Positions 8,504 through 16,609 of a stretch of 64,000 nucleotides of DNA are shown here, piece by piece (the stretch's first letter is position 1; each line of letters starts with the position of its first letter). The DNA comes from Hespellia stercorisuis DSM 15480 (GTDB taxonomy: Bacteria > Bacillota > Clostridia > Lachnospirales > Lachnospiraceae): assembly GCF_900142165.1 (NCBI RefSeq), contig NZ_FQZY01000006.1, forward strand, positions 97,475 through 161,474, read 5' to 3'. Position numbers and translations under genes: made by a program. A model generated the notes under the pieces. The model was not told the DNA's origin. It did no database searches and saw only the letters and a program-made list of their open reading frames with translations.

Positions 8504-9154
8504 ATGAACAAAAATTATGGATATGCCAGAGTATCAAGCGTCAGTCAAAATATAGACCGGCAAATATCGGCTTTGAAGGATATAGGGATCTGTGAGAAGG
8601 ATATCTTTATCGACAAGAAGTCGGGCATGGATTTTAACCGGCCCAGTTACAGGAAGATGATAAAGAAGCTGAACAGCGGGGATTGTTTATACATAAAGTC
8701 CATCGATCGGCTGGGAAGGAATTATGATGAAATCATAGATCAGTGGCGATATATTGTCAGAGAAAAGAATGTAGATATTATTGTCCTGGATTTTCCGTTG
8801 CTTGACACCAGAAATAAGGTCAATGGCATCACAGGAAAGTTTATATCAGATTTAGTGCTGCAGATACTCTCATATGTGGCGCAGATAGAGCGGGAAAACA
8901 TCAAACAGCGTCAGGCGGAAGGTATTCAGATTGCCAAAGCCCAAGGGAAACATCTCGGCAGACCCAAATTGAAACCGCCAAAACAGTTCTCCAAAGTATG
9001 TATCCAGTGGGAATCAGGAAAGATAACAAAAGCCGAAGCAGCCAGACGTTTAAACACCAATTCCCATACATTTTCACGATGGGTTGAAGAACACAAAACA
9101 CAGGAACATAATACGGACAGAATCCTACTCAAAAAAAATAATGAAAAAAGGTAG
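8504..9154 (+). CDS. Serine site-specific recombinase (resolvase/invertase type)
   Basis: A 216-residue small serine recombinase. The catalytic Ser is S11 in YARVSS. Other family marks are YIKSIDRLGRNYDEI around 65-80, the conserved arm ISDLVLQILSYVAQIERENIKQRQAEGI, and a C-terminal HTH (KITKAEAARRLNTN). Length and layout fit resolvases and DNA invertases rather than large integrases. AGGAGGTG precedes the ATG by 9 bases. Its stop codon lies inside one arm of a 14-bp inverted repeat whose other arm is 111 bases downstream, just before the matrix operon. It may therefore invert or resolve DNA at this place (inference). Confidence 0.9.
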   Translation: MNKNYGYARVSSVSQNIDRQISALKDIGICEKDIFIDKKSGMDFNRPSYRKMIKKLNSGDCLYIKSIDRLGRNYDEIIDQWRYIVREKNVDIIVLDFPLLDTRNKVNGITGKFISDLVLQILSYVAQIERENIKQRQAEGIQIAKAQGKHLGRPKLKPPKQFSKVCIQWESGKITKAEAARRLNTNSHTFSRWVEEHKTQEHNTDRILLKKNNEKR

Positions 9155-9284
9155 ACTTTATTTCCGCTCTGAAAAAGCTGAAATAAGTCTGCTTTTTTAG
9201 TATATCCTGGTAATCACACCATGAATTCCATATATTTATTTATGTTTTGAGTATATCAGATGCATGAAAAAAAGTCTACCTTTT
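9146..9284. repeat. 14-bp inverted repeat pair around a 111-base segment
   Basis: AAAAGGTAGACTTT at 9146-9159 is repeated exactly in reverse complement at 9271-9284. The left arm covers the recombinase stop codon and the right arm lies about 85 bases before the start of the matrix operon. The segment between them holds the terminator. This is the arrangement expected of a small invertible switch, although a recombination site is not proven. Confidence 0.6.
9152..9200 (+). terminator. Terminator after the serine recombinase
   Basis: AGACTTTATTTC pairs with GAAATAAGTCT (one bulged base) over a 15-base loop and is followed by GCTTTTTTAG. It would insulate the matrix operon from the recombinase transcript. 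Confidence 0.7.
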
Positions 9285-9369
9285 CTCTCGGGAGGCAATA
9301 TTTCCCATATCACCCAGTTTCTACAGTTTATTTCTATTAAAATTTCAATCTGGAAAGAGGTGTAGATAT

Positions 9370-12342
9370 GTGAAGATTGTAAAAGGATTCCATCGAAAAA
9401 TTCTGGCGTTCTTTTTATTAACGTCAGTTATCGCAGCTTCGATTCCATTAGGAAGTACCTACGCCACTGCAACAAGTGACCTGCCTGAAAGCGAAAATCC
9501 ATATCACATAGAAATCGTTCCTGATGCAGGGAATACCTATGAGGGGGATACACAGGCTGGTTTTGACATAAAGGTGTCATATTCCGGCGTGGATGCGGTT
9601 CAAAAGGAAACAGTACATCTGGAAACAGTGATATCCGATGCTGTGACTGCTTCCTTGAATGCGGAGGTTCTGTCAGAGGAACGGTTAAATCCTTTGGAAC
9701 TTACAGCGGATCTTGAATGGGAGGAATCGTACCGATTGGTTCTTCCAAAACTGGAAATCAAAACAGATGCGGATTACATGGTAATGCTCAAAGATGGAGA
9801 AGATAACATTCTTGCATCGGCAAACCAAAAGTTTACGGTAGAAAAATTGGAAGCTGATCCGGCAGCCCCCCCTTTGGAGGATGCGACAGCGGAAACAGCA
9901 TCACTGGAATCCGGAGAAAAACTAACGGCATATTCGTTGAGAAACTATACGGATATCACAGGAATACTGCCAAACAAAATTTCGGGACTGGATAAGCTCT
10001 ATTATGGAAGTGTTGGAAATGATCCCACTGCTCCATTTCATGATGCGGATGCGTTGAAGGATATCCTGGAAAATGGCGATGAAGCCTATGCCAGAGCGGT
10101 CTGGAGAAAATATCAGTATGACTTATATGATCCCAATTATTCGTCCAGAGGTGGCTGCGGGCCTTTGCTGACACCCTCTGGCGGGAAATATTCGGAGAAT
10201 AAGCCATCCCAGAACCCAGAGGACAGACCGGACTACGCAGATGAATTGTTGGCAAGTACAGGCCATGAATACCCAAAGGATGGAGACAGTCCGTTTCATG
10301 CAAATATAAGGCCTCAAATAGATGCGGTGAAAGAGGGTACGATAGTAAACGGAGCTTTAGTTGAAAATGACGAAAGTGTATTTGAAGATCTGGAAAAAAC
10401 AGCATCGCCAGATACCGGGGATGCCAATACGAACCGGGAATATACCGTGGATCTAAAGGCAGCACCGAATCTGAAACAGATAAAGCCCACGGTACTTTTA
10501 TTTCAGATCCAGACCAGCTGGCAGATGTTTGATCTGCTCCATGCCAATGACAGAGCGTCACTTGTAAACGGCAATGAAGTCAGTGCAGAGTTGTTATCTT
10601 TGTACGAGATGAAACAGGCATTTTTTGATTTTATGGACTGGATGGAAGAAAATACAGATGGAAGCCTGATGATCGGAATCACTAATTTTCAGCATGGTGG
10701 TACACATTCATTAGTGGACAGGCCGTATTTTACAAACGAAACAAACAGCATGTTAGAAGGTCTTTATGGCTGGGACAGTTTTGGAGATTGTGAGCATATC
10801 CATTATGCAAATACAGCATTGGCAAATGCGATGAAAGAATTAAATATTGCCAGTAATTTCAGCAACTGGGTAGATAACAGGGGTACCTCCATTTATGACA
10901 ATGCGGAGATGGTTTCTGTCATTGTCGGTGGTGCATGTGAAGCGGCGGACTTGAAAGAAGGCAGTACGTCACTGCCGGAAATATCCGGTGTTTTGAAAAG
11001 ACAGTACGGGATTCGTACCAATAAAGGGACAGGTGCCGTTTCCAATGACATGATTTCATGGATGGATTATGCAGCACAAGGGGGCAAGAAGGGTTCGCCG
11101 GCTTTTGATACGGGTGCGTATTATAAAGATGTGGTCACAAGAGAAGGGTTTTTCAATACGCTGAAATCCATTTATGCGGACGTACAGACAAAAGCACCAA
11201 ACATACAGAAAGTAACAAATGTAACAGTCGAAGATACAATCACGGATGAATTTGATGTCAAGACATCTGAAATCAAGGCATTTGTCGGGGACAAGGATGT
11301 CACAAGCCAGGTGGCTGTCACGGCCGAAAAACAGGAAGATGGAACAACGAAGGTTACCTGCGACTTTGGAACTGTTGAAAACGAAAAAGAAGTGCACCTT
11401 CAAATACCGGTGCAGGCAAAGAGCGGCTTCATTGGCAGCAACAATGTTTATACCAATACAGGGGAGCCAACCGTATCCTATAACGGGCGCATTGACAGTA
11501 ATAAAACCTATACACAGAAATTTGAAGATACGCCTGCTGTGAATGTTCCCGTCAAGTTTGGTATTGCAGATGGACAGACGGTCAGCATTGAACCAGGAGA
11601 GAGTGTTGATTTGGCAGACCTTGCGAAAGATACGAATGGAAACAGCCTGATTACAAAAGCAATGGAAGAATCTCTTGGTAAATATGCACAGACAGAGGGA
11701 ACGGTCATTTATCAGTGGGTGGATTCGAAAGGCCAACCAGTAGGAGATCCAACAACGGCTGCGATTGATAGTAATAGTCATACACCGCCTGTCATTCCAT
11801 CCTATGTGGTCACTGGAACAGAGCAGGATATCGGAAGTGATCTGACTTATAAGTTACAGGTGACCTTTATCCCGGCAGAAGTAAAAGACGAGACAACGTC
11901 AAAGAATCCAGTCAGCAGACAGACACAGACCGGGAAAGCCGTGATTCAGATCGCACAGACACAGGCGGGGAAAGTCTATATCAGAAAAAGCATAGATAAT
12001 TATGATGCCAGCTTGCGTGATGACGAGTTCATGGTAAAGATCAACAGTATCAGCGGAACAGCTGTTTCTTCACAGGTCGTTTTGAAGCATGACGATACAA
12101 GCGGATATATTGAAATCACGGAACCGACAGTCTTAAATATTGAAGAGATACTTCCGATGGAATATTCTTTTGTGAAAATCAGTATTGAGGATAGTACAGG
12201 TGCTCCGGCATCGGATATTCAAGGCAGCCGGATTGAAGTGGACCGTGGAGAAAACATTACGATAACGGTTCACAACAAATATACGTGGAATCCCTTCTTC
12301 CATACATTCGATTCCATTATGAATGTATTTGAACACAAGTAA
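9370..12342 (+). CDS. Large secreted surface protein with a vWA-like core
   Basis: A 990-residue exported protein. A signal peptide (about 1-33) is followed by an N-terminal beta domain (45-155) and a central region (about 370-560) with the outline of a von Willebrand A domain, from KPTVLLFQIQTSWQMFDLL through SLMIGITNFQ. The metal site D-x-S-x-S reads Q-I-Q-T-S, so metal binding may be lost. The C-terminal third is made of beta-sandwich repeats, including VYIRKSIDNYDASLRDDEFM near 870, like pilin or collagen-binding B domains. No LPXTG anchor is present. GTG 9370 is preceded by AGAGGTG. It heads the SipW/BsaA operon and may be the tip or adhesive component (inference). Confidence 0.8.
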   Translation: MKIVKGFHRKILAFFLLTSVIAASIPLGSTYATATSDLPESENPYHIEIVPDAGNTYEGDTQAGFDIKVSYSGVDAVQKETVHLETVISDAVTASLNAEVLSEERLNPLELTADLEWEESYRLVLPKLEIKTDADYMVMLKDGEDNILASANQKFTVEKLEADPAAPPLEDATAETASLESGEKLTAYSLRNYTDITGILPNKISGLDKLYYGSVGNDPTAPFHDADALKDILENGDEAYARAVWRKYQYDLYDPNYSSRGGCGPLLTPSGGKYSENKPSQNPEDRPDYADELLASTGHEYPKDGDSPFHANIRPQIDAVKEGTIVNGALVENDESVFEDLEKTASPDTGDANTNREYTVDLKAAPNLKQIKPTVLLFQIQTSWQMFDLLHANDRASLVNGNEVSAELLSLYEMKQAFFDFMDWMEENTDGSLMIGITNFQHGGTHSLVDRPYFTNETNSMLEGLYGWDSFGDCEHIHYANTALANAMKELNIASNFSNWVDNRGTSIYDNAEMVSVIVGGACEAADLKEGSTSLPEISGVLKRQYGIRTNKGTGAVSNDMISWMDYAAQGGKKGSPAFDTGAYYKDVVTREGFFNTLKSIYADVQTKAPNIQKVTNVTVEDTITDEFDVKTSEIKAFVGDKDVTSQVAVTAEKQEDGTTKVTCDFGTVENEKEVHLQIPVQAKSGFIGSNNVYTNTGEPTVSYNGRIDSNKTYTQKFEDTPAVNVPVKFGIADGQTVSIEPGESVDLADLAKDTNGNSLITKAMEESLGKYAQTEGTVIYQWVDSKGQPVGDPTTAAIDSNSHTPPVIPSYVVTGTEQDIGSDLTYKLQVTFIPAEVKDETTSKNPVSRQTQTGKAVIQIAQTQAGKVYIRKSIDNYDASLRDDEFMVKINSISGTAVSSQVVLKHDDTSGYIEITEPTVLNIEEILPMEYSFVKISIEDSTGAPASDIQGSRIEVDRGENITITVHNKYTWNPFFHTFDSIMNVFEHK

Positions 12343-12359
12343 GAAAAGAAGGAGGACGT

Positions 12360-12992
12360 ATGAATAAGAGAAGAAAACATATAGGGGCAATACTCGGCTT
12401 ATCTGCTCTGTTAGTCATCGGTACGACATTTGCCGTTTGGTATCAACGTGTACAGCATACAAACCATCTGGTTGCAGACACCATCAGGGCAGAAGTTACG
12501 GAGAACTATACGCCAGGTGAGCCGGAGAATACCGTCACAAAAGAAGTGTCCTTCAAAAACGCAGGAACTACTGATGTGTTTGTAAGGGCGGCAAATATAG
12601 AGACCTGGGAGAAAAAGGACAGCAGTGATGAGCATATGATTCTAAGCAACAAGCTGGATGGACAGGATGTGGCGGTAAAAAACTGGACAGAGGTATTCTC
12701 TGCTGATTGGCAGGATGGAGGGGATGGCTGGTTCTATTACAAACATATCCTGAAAGCTGGCGAAAGTACACAGGATATCCTAAGCAGCGTCACCTTTCCT
12801 GACTATACACAGCCGGTATATCAAGAGTATGAGGATGCAGACTATTCCTTGTATTTTAAAGTGGAAATGCTCCAGGCAAGCACAGGGGATGCGACCTTGA
12901 ACAAGGATACAGTTAATGAAGAAGCGTCACAGACGGTGTTTGGAAAGTCCCTTTTTGTAGACTATGATTCCAGTACCGTAACATGGCAGTAA
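12360..12992 (+). CDS. BsaA/TasA-like SipW-dependent matrix protein 1
   Basis: A 210-residue exported protein. The N-terminus is KRRKHIGAILGLSALL followed by GTTFAVWYQR, the type of signal sequence cut by SipW. The mature part has YTPGEPENTVTKEVSF and KNAGTTDVFVRA, the P-G-x4-K-x-V...N-x-G core of BsaA/camelysin/TasA-type proteins, which assemble into fibres on the cell surface. AAGGAGGACGT precedes the ATG, 17 bases after the large surface protein. It is one of four paralogs in the operon and the most divergent at its N-terminus. Confidence 0.8.
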   Translation: MNKRRKHIGAILGLSALLVIGTTFAVWYQRVQHTNHLVADTIRAEVTENYTPGEPENTVTKEVSFKNAGTTDVFVRAANIETWEKKDSSDEHMILSNKLDGQDVAVKNWTEVFSADWQDGGDGWFYYKHILKAGESTQDILSSVTFPDYTQPVYQEYEDADYSLYFKVEMLQASTGDATLNKDTVNEEASQTVFGKSLFVDYDSSTVTWQ

Positions 12993-13006
12993 AGAGGAGG
13001 TCAGAT

Positions 13007-13618
13007 ATGAAAAAGGTGTCGAAGAAAATCCTCTTGCTCGCCGGTGCGTGCTCCTTATTGGCAGTGGCATGTGTCTGGGCTTATTTTCAGAACAGTATGC
13101 CGGTAACCAACCCATTCTCGACAGGGAAAGCGAACGTATATATGGATGAGACTTTTGATGTGGATGATACGTGGGTTCCGGGTGAGGAAAAACAAAAGGA
13201 AGTGACATTTGGCAATGCGGGTGAAGTCCCGGTAGTCATACGTGCCAGATTTCTTCCGGAACTGTATCTAAGTGATGAGAGCAAAGTTACAGATGCATCC
13301 ATATTAGCTGGATTTCAGCTAAACTTTGCAGACAGCTTTGCAGCGGAATGGGAAGAACATGAGGATGGCTGGTATTACTATAAAAAGGTGCTGGAACCGG
13401 ATGAAAGGACAAATCTGACATTGGTTTCCGTTACGATGAATAACAATATCAGCAACGATGTCCATGGAGTCAGGACAGATTATTCAAAAGCAAGAATGGA
13501 TGTAGATGTTATATGTGAAGCCATTCAGACGACTGTCTCAAAAGACAGCAGTAAATTGGAAGCCTGGGACTATTATCCTCAGGTCAATGGCACACAGGTT
13601 TCATGGACAAAAAAATAA
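13007..13618 (+). CDS. BsaA/TasA-like SipW-dependent matrix protein 2
   Basis: A 203-residue paralog. The signal region KKVSKKILLLAGACSLLAVA is followed by VWAYFQNSMPVTNPFSTG, then WVPGEEKQKEVTFGNAGEVP in the mature part and a GWYYYKK element near 125. ATG 13007 is chosen because AGAGGAGGTCAGAT lies in front; an in-frame ATG at 12983 would overlap the previous gene and has no ribosome site. It is likely exported and trimmed by the SipW peptidase of this operon and laid down in the matrix fibre. Confidence 0.82.
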   Translation: MKKVSKKILLLAGACSLLAVACVWAYFQNSMPVTNPFSTGKANVYMDETFDVDDTWVPGEEKQKEVTFGNAGEVPVVIRARFLPELYLSDESKVTDASILAGFQLNFADSFAAEWEEHEDGWYYYKKVLEPDERTNLTLVSVTMNNNISNDVHGVRTDYSKARMDVDVICEAIQTTVSKDSSKLEAWDYYPQVNGTQVSWTKK

Positions 13619-13683
13619 TCTGTGATCCATAACAGTTTATTATAAAGCAACAAAGAATAGCATAGAAAATAGGAGGAACTATT

Positions 13684-14469
13684 ATGAGGAACAAAAAATT
13701 AGCGGCAGTTACAGGCGTGGCGGCAATCGCAATCATCGGAGGGTCATTGGCATACTTCAATCAGTCAATGACGGTAGAAAACCCATTTGATACGAGCAAA
13801 TACGCAACGGAACTTGTGGAGGATTTCCATCCGGGAGACGGTGATAACTGGGAACCGGGTTCCGAGGTAAACAAAGATATTGAAATCCAGAATACAGGGG
13901 ATTACGACGTTATTACACGTGTGAAATTCGATGAAACATGGACAAGAAAAGACGGCACAGTTGCCTATGTTGACAATACTGGAATCAATAATACAACAAG
14001 CCAGACAGATCCGGCTGACGGTTTAACAACCGATGACTACTCTGTTGTAGCAAAGAACTTAATCAACAGCAGTGATTGGTTCTACAACGAAAGTGATGGC
14101 TATTACTATTACTTAAAACCAGTAAAAGCAGGGGAAAATACAGGGAAATTCCTGGACAGCGTAACACTTTTAGAGAATGCAGATATGGGTGTATATAGCA
14201 CAGTAAAATATTACACAACTGCCGAAACTGCACCGGCAAACACTGTAATCGGAACGGACCCTGAAACAAGCTGGGCAGTTTATACGGGGGATGTTCCCAC
14301 AGATGCAAAACACACAAGAACGGTATCAAATCTGGATTCTGATAAACAAGGCTATGCAGATTCAGACTATAAATTAACCATTACAGCGCAGACTGTACAG
14401 GCTACAAAGGATGCTGTCGGGGATGCATTTAACCTTACAAGTGTAACCGGTTCAACCTGGGGATTTTAA
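13684..14469 (+). CDS. BsaA/TasA-like SipW-dependent matrix protein 3
   Basis: A 261-residue paralog with the signal KKLAAVTGVAAIAIIGGSLA, then YFNQSMTVENPFDTSKYATE, LVEDFHPGDGDNWEPGSEVN and DIEIQNTGDYDVITRV. It has the clearest match to the family and its own strong site (AGGAGGAACTATT ATG). A 65-base gap separates it from matrix protein 2, so extra promoters or processing are possible. Its place directly before sipW recalls bsaA or tasA loci, where the major fibre subunit is adjacent to the peptidase. It may be the main subunit (inference). Confidence 0.85.
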   Translation: MRNKKLAAVTGVAAIAIIGGSLAYFNQSMTVENPFDTSKYATELVEDFHPGDGDNWEPGSEVNKDIEIQNTGDYDVITRVKFDETWTRKDGTVAYVDNTGINNTTSQTDPADGLTTDDYSVVAKNLINSSDWFYNESDGYYYYLKPVKAGENTGKFLDSVTLLENADMGVYSTVKYYTTAETAPANTVIGTDPETSWAVYTGDVPTDAKHTRTVSNLDSDKQGYADSDYKLTITAQTVQATKDAVGDAFNLTSVTGSTWGF

Positions 14470-14532
14470 ATAACAGATCATAGGATTACATATAGGGAGT
14501 GCTGTTATTGGCGCTCTCTATTTTGGTAAAGG

Positions 14533-15042
14533 ATGTTGAAATTGATGCGAAGAATCTTTAACTTTTTTTCATGGATTGTCATGGCAATCGTCATCGGTTA
14601 TATTGCTGTAGCCTCACCGATGCTGTTTGGAAACCGTCCGGTGGTGGTTTTAAGCGGAAGCATGGAACCTTCCTACCCGGTGGGCAGCCTGACCTACTAT
14701 CACGCAGCAGCTTTCGAGGAAATTAAAGCAGGTGATGTGATTACATTTAAAGCCGGGGACAGCCTTGTGACACATCGTGTGGAAGAAAAGAATGACCTGT
14801 CCAGAACACTCATCACGAAGGGCGATCATAACGAGACACAGGATATAAACCCTGTCAAAGAAGCAGACCTTGTCGGGAAGACAAGCACGATCGCTGTTCC
14901 CTATCTTGGCTACATCGTGAGCTATGGACGTAATATGACAGTGATCATCCTTATGGGGGCGATACTTCTGATCAGCTATCTGTTGGATGTTTTGGATAAA
15001 AAACAAGGGAGGAAGCATGAAGAACACAGTATGGAAGAATAA
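14533..15042 (+). CDS. sipW: Signal peptidase I of the SipW (ER-like) type
   Basis: A 169-residue membrane peptidase. TM helix at 10-30, catalytic Ser in VLSGSMEPSYPVG (S43), and His in THRVEEK (H81) where bacterial-type enzymes would have Lys; KGDHN carries a conserved Asp (D98). A second TM helix lies near the C-terminus. This Ser-His pair is diagnostic of SipW/ER-type peptidases, which process TasA/BsaA-like proteins. Four likely substrates lie beside it. ATG 14533 touches AAAGGA, so ATG 14545, 11 bases downstream of that site, may be the true start. The end overlaps the next gene by 26 bases. Confidence 0.9.
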   Translation: MLKLMRRIFNFFSWIVMAIVIGYIAVASPMLFGNRPVVVLSGSMEPSYPVGSLTYYHAAAFEEIKAGDVITFKAGDSLVTHRVEEKNDLSRTLITKGDHNETQDINPVKEADLVGKTSTIAVPYLGYIVSYGRNMTVIILMGAILLISYLLDVLDKKQGRKHEEHSMEE

Positions 15043-15844
15043 GAAAAATCTATTTTTAGTTGCTTTCCTATGCCTTTTCCTTATTGGCGGTGTATTTGCC
15101 TACTGGACCCAGGAACTGCAGGTGCGTAATGAATTCAAGACGGCAAGGTATGATACAAAGGTCGTAGAGGATTTTACGCCCCCTTCAAACTGGCTTCCGG
15201 GCCAGGAGATCAACAAGGATGTTTCGATACAAAATAAAGGAACGATTCCTGTATTTGTAAGGGGAACGATCCATCAGAAGTGGATGCGAAGAGAAAACAG
15301 CTATGATGGTGATGGAAATCCAATTGCTCCCTTAAAAGGTGAAAACATTCCTCTTAGCTTTGATGCAGGGGACGGTTCTTCTTATGCCTCTTTAGTGACA
15401 TGGGGCAAGGATGTGGCCGTGCTCTCCAGTGGAAGACGCTCAGACATTGATCTGGGGCTTCCGTCCGTGGACACAATCATGGAAGCCAAAGGGAAATGGC
15501 TTCTGGTGACGGACCAGATAGATGGGGAAGGAAATCTATATTTCTACTATATCGGAAACGTTCAGCCGGGTACGGATACCCCCCATCTCGTAGATGCTGT
15601 AACAATGCACCCTGCCATTGAACCCGAAATCAAGGGAGAAAAAGTGTGGTATGACAGTTCGGATCATAAGGTGACACAGGAAATCAAAAGTACGACAACT
15701 GGTTATGAAAATGCACGTTACACGATGACTGTCAATGCTGATACGGTACAGGCAACGGCGAGTGCTGTAAAAGCAGTGTTTGGCAATGCAGATAATGCAA
15801 AAGGAATTGTAGAGTATCTTGCGGAATATGAAAGTATGAAATAG
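15017..15844 (+). CDS. BsaA/TasA-like SipW-dependent matrix protein 4
   Basis: A 275-residue paralog with the signal KKNLFLVAFLCLFLIGGVFA followed by YWTQELQVRNEFKTARYDTK, and WLPGQEINKDVSIQNKGTIP in the mature part. ATG 15017 has AGGGAGGAAGC in front and lies inside the 3' end of sipW, so translation is coupled. An insert around 95-150 makes it longer than the other copies. It is probably a minor or terminal fibre component processed by the neighbouring peptidase. Confidence 0.82.
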   Translation: MKNTVWKNKKNLFLVAFLCLFLIGGVFAYWTQELQVRNEFKTARYDTKVVEDFTPPSNWLPGQEINKDVSIQNKGTIPVFVRGTIHQKWMRRENSYDGDGNPIAPLKGENIPLSFDAGDGSSYASLVTWGKDVAVLSSGRRSDIDLGLPSVDTIMEAKGKWLLVTDQIDGEGNLYFYYIGNVQPGTDTPHLVDAVTMHPAIEPEIKGEKVWYDSSDHKVTQEIKSTTTGYENARYTMTVNADTVQATASAVKAVFGNADNAKGIVEYLAEYESMK

Positions 15845-15853
15845 GGGTGTGGT

Positions 15854-16609
15854 ATGAAAAAAAGAAAAATATGGACAAGCCTGCTGCTGTTTGTACTCCT
15901 TTTAGGAAATGTCATCCCTGTCCATGCCGACGCTGAGGAAAAGAAATTGTATTTTGAACAACAGGATGGGAACATGGTATGGAATGCAGAAAAAGGTTCA
16001 AACGGAAATTGGTTCATGCGTTTTACGAACATGGTTCCGGGAGAGTCTTATCAGGACAACATGCGGATAGAGAATGGCTCTAAAAAGACCTATGATCTGT
16101 ATTTTCAGGTAATCCCTTTAGAGCAGCCGGAACTCAAAGACGAACTTTTGAAAAAGATAGGGATGACGGTTACGCAGGATGGGAAACAGATTTATAAAGG
16201 AAATGCTGCCGGGGAAGAGGGGACGGTTGATTTACAGGGCCTCATCTATCTTGGAACGTACAGACCATCCAGGGAGTCCGCACTGGCTGTTGACCTGACC
16301 TTGGATGCAGCCATTGGTCTGGAATACAATGATCTTTTGACACAGATTGACTGGAAGTTCATGGTAAAAGAAAAGGTGGACTCCCCAAAAGATACACCAG
16401 TCATAGAAATCAAACCGCCAAAGACAGGTGATACAACCAATATAAATGTATGGGCACTTGCTATGCTAGGCTCACTGGCATTGCTTGCCGCAGTAGTTGC
16501 TGTATCGAACCATAAAAGAAAAATGCTGAGAAATAACTTGTATATTCAAGAAAATCAGGATTTTACAAAAGAGGAAAGCAATAGAAGCAGTCATGGGCAA
16601 GCAGAGTAA
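15854..16609 (+). CDS. Cell-wall-anchored matrix accessory protein
   Basis: A 251-residue exported protein. Signal peptide (1-25, ending VHADA), a beta-rich domain with FTNMVPGESYQDNMRIENGS, and a C-terminal sorting-like signal: PPKTGDT at about 195-201, a TM helix (VWALAMLGSLALLAAVVAVS) and a basic KRK. The x-P-K-T-G pattern is a known variant of LPXTG. It may anchor the fibre to the wall as TapA or similar proteins do (inference). Unusually, about 30 residues follow the basic stop-transfer residues, including a coiled acidic tail, and the gene end overlaps the next gene by 17 bases. Confidence 0.78.
   Translation: MKKRKIWTSLLLFVLLLGNVIPVHADAEEKKLYFEQQDGNMVWNAEKGSNGNWFMRFTNMVPGESYQDNMRIENGSKKTYDLYFQVIPLEQPELKDELLKKIGMTVTQDGKQIYKGNAAGEEGTVDLQGLIYLGTYRPSRESALAVDLTLDAAIGLEYNDLLTQIDWKFMVKEKVDSPKDTPVIEIKPPKTGDTTNINVWALAMLGSLALLAAVVAVSNHKRKMLRNNLYIQENQDFTKEESNRSSHGQAE

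Noticed and set aside
9956..10561. Long minus-strand open frame (201 codons) inside the large surface protein gene
   Set aside because: Shadow of the plus-strand gene; His/Pro/Trp-rich composition and no start signal.
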